From Gammaproteobacteria bacterium (GTDB taxonomy: Bacteria > Pseudomonadota > Gammaproteobacteria > BMS3Bbin11), in contig JAUVSB010000074.1 of NCBI GenBank assembly GCA_030597275.1, positions 1 through 6,923 on the forward strand: a stretch of DNA of 6,923 nt, given 5' to 3'. This document shows positions 5,862 through 6,923 of the stretch, in pieces. Each line of letters opens with the position of its first letter. The stretch's first letter is position 1. Below the pieces are notes generated by a model. That model was not told the DNA's origin. It searched no databases and was given only the letters and a program-made list of their open reading frames with translations. Both the position numbers and the translations under genes were made by a program.

Positions 5862-6494
5862 CTACGGTTTACTGCTTTTTGGTGCAAAATTGAAATACAT
5901 TTTTTCTGTTTTCAGATAATAGTTCCAGGGCAGGCCAGCATTTTTCCAGCCATTGGTTACACGTTTGCCCTTGTCCGGCCCCTTCTTTGATTTAAGTCCT
6001 TCAAAGCCCTCAATTTGAAAATAGACTTTCTGGTAACCTGCCTCGTGTAAAGCTCTGGCCGCATAAGGTGACCGTCCGCCAGACTGGCACATCAGAATAA
6101 TGGGTACCGATTTGTCTTTCTTCATGGCAGAAATAAAATTATCAGCAGCACTGACAAAATCATCATTATAGATTTTCCGATATGCACCATGCTCACCATC
6201 TTTCTTCAGCTTCCATTCCTGACTGTATAGAAAAATTGGAATATTGGCATCAGCCATATCTGAAAACCCGACAAACTGGATCTCAGCACGTGTCCTGACA
6301 TCGATCATCAGTACATTATCAGGGTCAGCAGCCTTCATGTCATACGCCTCCTGAGGGCTGAGATACAGGTCAAAGGGTGTATGCCACTTTTCCTTCACCA
6401 GCGACTTATCTACCGCACTGGCCGATCCACTCCATAACATACTCATTATGAGAGTAAAACTAAAAACTGTTTGATAAATGGAAACTCGAGTCAT
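5862..6494 (-). CDS. Exported larger rhodanese-family protein
   Basis: This is a 210-residue protein with a signal peptide (1-27, ending GSASA) and a rhodanese domain at about 45-170. The domain has VLMIDVRTRAE at about 61-71 and the active loop CQSGGRS at 136-142, with C136 as the sulfur-accepting cysteine. The roughly 40-residue insert between the DVR strand and the next core elements (through residue 110, charged, with KLKKDGEHGAYRKIY) and a 40-residue tail after the domain, with WKNAGLPWNYY, make it longer than the other rhodaneses here. It is the first gene after fccB and the terminator. A longer frame starts at TTG 6554 but runs through that terminator hairpin, so ATG 6494 is used. A GGA 3 bases before this ATG is a tight, weak ribosome site. 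No promoter fits between the terminator and the start. Confidence 0.92.
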   Translation of the reverse strand: MTRVSIYQTVFSFTLIMSMLWSGSASAVDKSLVKEKWHTPFDLYLSPQEAYDMKAADPDNVLMIDVRTRAEIQFVGFSDMADANIPIFLYSQEWKLKKDGEHGAYRKIYNDDFVSAADNFISAMKKDKSVPIILMCQSGGRSPYAARALHEAGYQKVYFQIEGFEGLKSKKGPDKGKRVTNGWKNAGLPWNYYLKTEKMYFNFAPKSSKP

Positions 6495-6515
6495 AATTCC
6501 AATCTGTGCAGTTAA

Positions 6516-6542
6516 GTAAAAAGGGCCCGCAAGCGGGCCCTT
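6516..6542 (-). terminator. Rho-independent terminator after fccB
   Basis: AAGGGCCCGC (6521-6530) and GCGGGCCCTT (6533-6542) are perfect arms, GC-rich, with a tiny loop (CAAG once the inner pair opens). On the minus strand the stem is followed by a T-run (TTTTTACTT). It lies 24 bases after the fccB stop and about 22 bases before the start of the next gene on the same strand. Confidence 0.9.
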
Positions 6543-6566
6543 CTTGTTCAACAACCTGAGTTGTCG

Positions 6567-6923
6567 TTAACCACCAAATGCATCATTGGTGATATTGTTG
6601 TACCAGCTGTACGCATATTGGACTTCACGAGCACGTTCAGCAGGAGAGCTGTCCATGCTTGTCAGACCACCCGAGCCCTTGACCTTGGCAACCTTGCCAT
6701 CGACAAAATTGTAGACCATGGCAACAGAAATTCCGTCAGCAGGAGCCACAATACTGTAGCAGGCGTTTACCCACGACGGTGTGCCAGGTTCGCGACCATG
6801 GACCAGGTCAACGACCGCCGCAGCGGTTACTTTTGCCTCAGAATTGGCAGCATAACCTGATTTTGGTAGTGGCTTCTGGATAGCCGCGTCACCAATCACG
6901 TGAATATCCTTGTGAATCGTTGA
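6567..6923 (-). CDS. fccB: Flavocytochrome c sulfide dehydrogenase flavoprotein subunit, C-terminal part
   Basis: The frame is open to the right edge, so only the last 118 residues are seen; the full family length is roughly 400-430. FccB is the periplasmic FAD subunit that oxidises sulfide to sulfane sulfur or polysulfide and passes electrons to its cytochrome partner. Matches to the family are HVIGDAAI, then PKSGYAANSEAKVTAAAVV, then PSWVNACYSIVAPADGISVA. The cysteine in VNACYS is 63 residues from the C-terminus. From memory, this fits the second cysteine of the redox-active disulfide near the flavin in Allochromatium FccB (Cys337 of about 401). It ends with the usual SWYNNIT-like tail. Its cytochrome partner, if present, would lie outside the window to the right. 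A strong terminator follows. Confidence 0.93.
   Translation of the reverse strand, partial: STIHKDIHVIGDAAIQKPLPKSGYAANSEAKVTAAAVVDLVHGREPGTPSWVNACYSIVAPADGISVAMVYNFVDGKVAKVKGSGGLTSMDSSPAERAREVQYAYSWYNNITNDAFGG

Noticed and set aside
6495..6554. Longer start for the exported rhodanese at TTG 6554
   Set aside because: The extra codons encode the arms of the terminator hairpin. ATG 6494 gives a normal signal peptide.

Overview
The window looks like a chromosomal segment of a sulfur-oxidising, probably gammaproteobacterial, autotroph or symbiont. This rests on gene content: the C-terminus of a flavocytochrome c sulfide dehydrogenase flavoprotein (FccB), four single-domain rhodaneses, a TusA sulfur carrier, a PP-loop thiolation-type ATPase and an octaheme cytochrome c. 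Base composition is unremarkable. I saw no rRNA, tRNA, CRISPR or insertion sequence. No species assignment is made.

Layout. Left (1-1938, minus): a large exported octaheme cytochrome c with a HEAT/TPR tail; its 3' end lies outside the window. A 45-bp divergent spacer carries an extended -10 promoter. It drives a plus-strand pair, a PP-loop ATPase/NFACT-R protein (1984-3060) and tusA (3053-3286), which overlap by 8 bp. A cytoplasmic rhodanese (3312-3653, minus) converges on tusA. It has its own near-consensus promoter, which shows that the longest open frame overstates the gene. A 290-bp intergenic region holds that promoter and a 19-bp palindrome. It leads to a small exported two-EF-hand protein (3944-4201, plus).

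Right (4281-6923, minus). In transcription order: fccB (partial), a strong intrinsic terminator, an exported rhodanese (5862-6494), an exported or anchored DUF302 protein (5301-5795), an imperfect inverted repeat, then a tandem pair of exported rhodaneses (4741-5196 and 4281-4724). The pair are about two-thirds identical. In the downstream copy the catalytic cysteine has become serine.

How the genes may work together (inference). FccB oxidises sulfide in the periplasm to sulfane sulfur or polysulfide. The exported rhodaneses and DUF302 protein are placed to bind, relay or detoxify that sulfur. The cytoplasmic rhodanese, TusA and PP-loop protein would form the inner sulfur relay. The octaheme cytochrome may handle electrons, but its substrate cannot be read from the sequence. 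Several gene starts were moved inward from the longest open frame, because promoter or terminator elements, or a better ribosome-binding site, exclude the outer start.
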